DNA from: Marinobacterium iners DSM 11526
GTDB taxonomy: Bacteria; Pseudomonadota; Gammaproteobacteria; Pseudomonadales; Balneatricaceae
DNA length: 64,000 nucleotides
Assembly: GCF_900107855.1 (NCBI RefSeq)
Contig: NZ_FNRJ01000007.1
Span: 103,946 to 167,945 of the forward strand
Direction of reading: 5' to 3'
The position numbers were made by a program, and so were the translations under genes. The notes beneath the pieces were generated by a model. That model ran no database searches and was not told the origin of the DNA. It saw nothing but the letters and a program-made list of their open reading frames with translations. Of this stretch, positions 61,780 to 64,000 are shown in pieces. Position 1 is the first letter of the stretch. Each line of letters begins with the position of its first letter.

Positions 61780-62115
61780 ATGAGTTATTTTGGACTTACC
61801 TTACTTATCATCTTGGCTAGCCTGGTGGTCTATTCGGCAAGCTTCGTTACGTATCATGTATCTCGGTCCGACTCACTTGAAGTTAATCAGAAGCGCGCAA
61901 TCTATTTGTTGGCCTGGTTGATTCCCTTAGTTGGTCCGGCCATTACTGTTGCGGCGCTTGGGAATGATTTTGCTCGGCAGAAAAAGAAACATGCTATTCC
62001 ATTGTTAAGTTACATTTTCTTAGCTGGCGTATTTGCGCCAACTCAAGATAGTAATGACGAATCAGGTAATGGCTCCAGTAACGATACAACAGGGGGAAGC
62101 GATGGAGACTTTTAA
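61780..62115 (+). CDS. Small membrane protein with acidic Gly/Ser tail, cassette 8
   Basis: A protein of 111 residues with helices near residues 3-24, 41-62 and 70-88, then a low-complexity tail GNGSSNDTTGGSDGDF. No family recognised. ATG 61780 is preferred to ATG 61774 because AAGG sits directly against the latter. Confidence 0.62.
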   Translation: MSYFGLTLLIILASLVVYSASFVTYHVSRSDSLEVNQKRAIYLLAWLIPLVGPAITVAALGNDFARQKKKHAIPLLSYIFLAGVFAPTQDSNDESGNGSSNDTTGGSDGDF

Positions 62116-62187
62116 CAAGCGCATGTTGATCAGCCGCTTCGCGGCCTGGGACCTCCTTTCAGTCGGCCCCAAATGCGGGCGTTAGAG
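62110..62187 (+). repeat. attC 8
   Basis: R'' TTTTAAC overlaps the stop; R' GTTAGAG. Outer arms AAGCGCATGTTG and AAATGCGGGCG match attC 4 almost base for base. Confidence 0.85.
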
Positions 62188-62192
62188 GTCAT

Positions 62193-63047
62193 ATGAACTC
62201 ATTCATTTATCACGCTATTATGATGCTCGAAGATATGGGAATGTCTGTTGGATATCCTGATTTCCATCATGCCACAGTTAATAATGATGGATCGAAAAAC
62301 GTGCACATGAAAATTTGTGAAAGAATTGGTAATAGAGTAAGCATCGAACAGAATCAAAAAATGAAATTCATGATGATTTTTTCGATCTTCGATGTTTACA
62401 TTGATTCCTGTTATCCAGAACTGGAAGGTCTTTCATTTTTACAGAAATATAAAAATATTCCGTCTGACAATGATATGGATTTAATACTCAGTCAGTTATT
62501 TAGAATTGCAAAATTAATAAGAAATTCAATTATTCATAGTCCCTCATCTTTTGAATTTTCCAATAGCAATCTTAACGTTGAATATAAATTCAGAGGCACG
62601 AATTTTTTCGTTGAACTATCATTTGATGCATTGAATACACTCTATACAGCGATAGTGATGTATACGAAAGGGGATTTGGGATCGGGAAACTACTTTCTTG
62701 GAATAATGAGGTATATTTTCAGCAACATTATCTCCGGAATTAGTCGATTTTCGGACGAGTTCGGGACTGAGTTGAAACATCCTGATTGCGGTATAAAAAT
62801 AAAGCCGTATTTAAGGGAGGTTGTGATGAATACTGAATACGAAGTTAAAGATGGGGAAGTGAAAATAAAATTTGATGAAAGTAAGCTCTCTGATTGGCAA
62901 GGGGCAGACTTTTATATTGAGAGGAATGGTGAAGACTTTTTGGTGCCAATAGAGGCATTAGGAACCGATCTTACAATTGAAGAAGCTGGTTTAATGAGTA
63001 AATGGAGGTACGAAGGCTCTTTTCCTCCACTCAATAAAAACCTCTAA
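62193..63047 (+). CDS. Protein with HEPN-type RNxxxH motif, cassette 9
   Basis: A protein of 284 residues, mostly helical in its first 190. RNSIIH at residues 110-115 fits the Rx4-6H (RNxxxH) motif of HEPN ribonucleases, just after an LFRIAKLI helix as expected. The C-terminal segment is more beta-like (EVKIKFDESKL). HEPN proteins are common in toxin and phage-defence systems. No partner nucleotidyltransferase is nearby. The start is six bases after the R' core and has only a weak ribosome site. Confidence 0.7.
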   Translation: MNSFIYHAIMMLEDMGMSVGYPDFHHATVNNDGSKNVHMKICERIGNRVSIEQNQKMKFMMIFSIFDVYIDSCYPELEGLSFLQKYKNIPSDNDMDLILSQLFRIAKLIRNSIIHSPSSFEFSNSNLNVEYKFRGTNFFVELSFDALNTLYTAIVMYTKGDLGSGNYFLGIMRYIFSNIISGISRFSDEFGTELKHPDCGIKIKPYLREVVMNTEYEVKDGEVKIKFDESKLSDWQGADFYIERNGEDFLVPIEALGTDLTIEEAGLMSKWRYEGSFPPLNKNL

Positions 63048-63128
63048 CAAGTTGCAGCACTTCAGCCGCTACGCGGCTCGGACCTCAATAAGCTACGCTT
63101 ATTTCGTCCGGTGTGCAAAGCGTTAGGG
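63042..63128 (+). repeat. attC 9
   Basis: R'' CTCTAAC overlaps the stop; R' GTTAGGG. About 87 bases. The attC expected after the next gene is absent from the window. Confidence 0.85.
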
Positions 63129-63149
63129 CGAAAGGAACTTCCGGAGAAT

Positions 63150-63845
63150 ATGGCAAACATAGAGATACCAGATGAAGCGAGACAGGCACAGTCAGTCGTT
63201 GAAGGTGTGCTTGGTGATTCGATCGTCGGCATTTTTCTCTTCGGCTCTGCCGTTGTTGGTGGTTTAAAGCGCGACAGCGACGTAGATATCTTGGTCGCAG
63301 TCTCTGACTCGCCTACCTTTGAACAAAGAAAGGCCTTGGTATCTCAGTTAATGAACGTATCCGGCGCTATTGGGAATCGGCAAGCCATCAGGCCACTAGA
63401 GTTAACTGTGATGACGATTTCTGATGTCGTGCCTTGGCAGTTCCCGCCTAGGGCTGAGTTTGTATACGGTGAGTGGTTGCGAGAGGAGTTTGAGGCTGGA
63501 AGTGTTCCGGAACCAGACCGCGATCCGGTGCCAATGAGTGACATCCGACGGGCAATCCATGACTCTTTGCCCAGTCTTCTGGCCGAGGCAAAGGGAGATG
63601 AACGCAATGTCGTTCTCACCTTGTCACGTATGTGGCTGACCGCTGCTACCGGTAATATTGCTCCAAAAGATGCGGCTGCGGAGTGGGCGGAAAAGCAAGC
63701 ATCCCCTGACCAAGCAATGCTATTGAGGTATGCGCGGGATGGCTATTTGGGAAAGATTGAGGATCGATGGGATGAGAAGCAGGAGGATTTCGAGACACTT
63801 GTTTCTTATATGAAAGAATCGATCCAGGCACAGGGACAAATGTAG
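63150..63845 (+). CDS. AadA-like aminoglycoside nucleotidyltransferase, probably internally shortened
   Basis: A protein of 231 residues close to ANT(3'')-type adenylyltransferases (streptomycin/spectinomycin). FGSAVVGGL and DSDVDILV (Asp44, Asp46) form the nucleotidyl motif; Glu84 corresponds to the catalytic Glu. C-terminal GDERNVVLTLSRMW and APKDAAAEWA match well. Compared from memory with AadA1 about 27 residues are missing between YGEWLREE and DPVP (around residue 120). The final Met and stop lie in the IS3-type end. ATG 63150 follows CCGGAG by five bases. Resistance is uncertain. Confidence 0.8.
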   Translation: MANIEIPDEARQAQSVVEGVLGDSIVGIFLFGSAVVGGLKRDSDVDILVAVSDSPTFEQRKALVSQLMNVSGAIGNRQAIRPLELTVMTISDVVPWQFPPRAEFVYGEWLREEFEAGSVPEPDRDPVPMSDIRRAIHDSLPSLLAEAKGDERNVVLTLSRMWLTAATGNIAPKDAAAEWAEKQASPDQAMLLRYARDGYLGKIEDRWDEKQEDFETLVSYMKESIQAQGQM

Positions 63846-63863
63846 TTCCCCCGGTTCAGTGGA

Positions 63864-63889
63864 CACCTCGATCTAATTCAGACGAGGTG
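63864..63889 (+). promoter_or_regulatory. Hairpin over the orfA ribosome site
   Basis: CACCTCG and CGAGGTG form a seven-bp stem around a 12-base loop; the GAGGTG arm is the orfA ribosome site. Read-through transcripts would hide the site. Similar protection is known in other insertion sequences; here it is inference. Confidence 0.4.
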
Positions 63890-63893
63890 AGAT

Positions 63894-64000
63894 ATGCCAG
63901 CGTACAAGAACCCAAAAAAGACGCGACAGTACACGAACGAGTTCAAGGCCAAAGCTGTTAAGCTGACCCATCTGAGTGGGGCGAGCGTGAAGGGAGTGGC
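63894..64000 (+). CDS. IS3-family transposase OrfA, partial
   Basis: Thirty-five codons are visible, starting MPAYKNPKKTRQYTNEFK and continuing into AVKLTHLSGASVKGVA, the helix-turn-helix start of IS3/IS911-type OrfA proteins. GAGGTG lies four bases before the ATG, in the 3' arm of a hairpin. Confidence 0.8.
   Translation, partial: MPAYKNPKKTRQYTNEFKAKAVKLTHLSGASVKGV

Larger units (their letters stand above)
55662..63840 (+). mobile_element. Integron gene cassette array without visible integrase
   Basis: All genes here read on the + strand, and nine have an attC site just after the stop: an R'' core ending AAC (7 bases), a pairing region, and an R' core beginning GTT (mostly GTTAG). The array is AT-richer than the core and its genes are hypothetical or defence-like. 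The left edge is uncertain; GTTCAGC at 55662 resembles an R' core but is degenerate, and the first confirmed attC is at 56452. The right edge is cut by an IS3-type end at 63841. No intI gene lies in the window; clpB occupies the expected side. Confidence 0.88.
63841..64000 (+). mobile_element. Left end of an IS3-family insertion sequence (incomplete)
   Basis: The end appears to begin TGTAGTTCCCCCGG, followed by a leader and orfA; the right end is outside the window. It lies at the 3' end of the aadA-like cassette before any attC. No target duplication can be read. Confidence 0.6.

Noticed and set aside
55949..63128. A CRISPR array from the repeated GTTAG cores
   Set aside because: The repeats are attC ends spaced by whole genes, not short direct repeats with spacers.

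Overview
The window is from a gammaproteobacterium. Gene order, EF-Tu/EF-G type and the run ispB, rplU, rpmA, obgE, proB, rpsT, murJ, ribF, ileS, lspA, fkpB follow the Pseudomonas/Oceanospirillales pattern; a marine Oceanospirillaceae-like organism (for example near Marinobacterium) is my best guess, but this is inference from layout and protein style only. No tRNA, rRNA or CRISPR array was seen.

Region 1 (1-21.5 kb) is the translation and transcription super-cluster: the 3' part of rpoC, the str group (rpsL, rpsG, fusA, tuf), the S10 group (rpsJ to rpsQ), the spc group (rplN to rpmJ) and the alpha group (rpsM, rpsK, rpsD, rpoA, rplQ), all on the + strand. A strong promoter precedes rpsJ, a likely one precedes rpsM, and hairpins sit at rpsL/rpsG, upstream of rplN, between rplN and rplX, and upstream of rpsH.

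Region 2 (21.5-31.7 kb) holds uvrA and ssb (divergent DNA repair and replication genes), an RmlD-type reductase, a SirB2 membrane protein, two acyltransferases for phospholipid synthesis, then fabB, fabA and ispB on the - strand. These serve membrane lipid and quinone supply.

Region 3 (31.8-52.6 kb) is a conserved housekeeping stretch: rplU-rpmA-obgE-proB, rpsT, murJ-ribF-ileS-lspA-fkpB, a lone FimT/GspH-like pilin, thiO, nadE, bamD, rluD-pgeF-feoA-feoB and a Cys-rich partner, and a Tat-exported PhoX phosphatase. From memory it is collinear with P. aeruginosa PA4569 to PA4542, but ispH, the minor pilin cluster and pilSR are missing at the expected point. clpB (52.85-55.43 kb), with a heat-shock sigma-32 type promoter, closes the core region.

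Region 4 (about 55.6-63.84 kb) is the interesting part: a mobile gene cassette array, visibly richer in A and T than the core. Nine recognisable attC recombination sites, one after each of nine cassettes, follow genes that all lie on the + strand. A tenth cassette carries an aadA-like aminoglycoside nucleotidyltransferase and is cut at its end by an IS3-type element that runs off the window. No integron integrase is visible; clpB occupies the side where it would be expected. Cassette products include a secreted AvrRpt2-type papain-fold peptidase, a two-helix membrane coiled-coil protein, a protein with a TIR/deoxyribosyltransferase-like C-terminal domain, a gamma-glutamylcyclotransferase-like protein paired with a membrane protein, a lipoprotein, a protein with a HEPN-type RNxxxH motif and several unknowns. 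The TIR-like and HEPN-motif cassettes are the best candidates for undescribed phage-defence functions.
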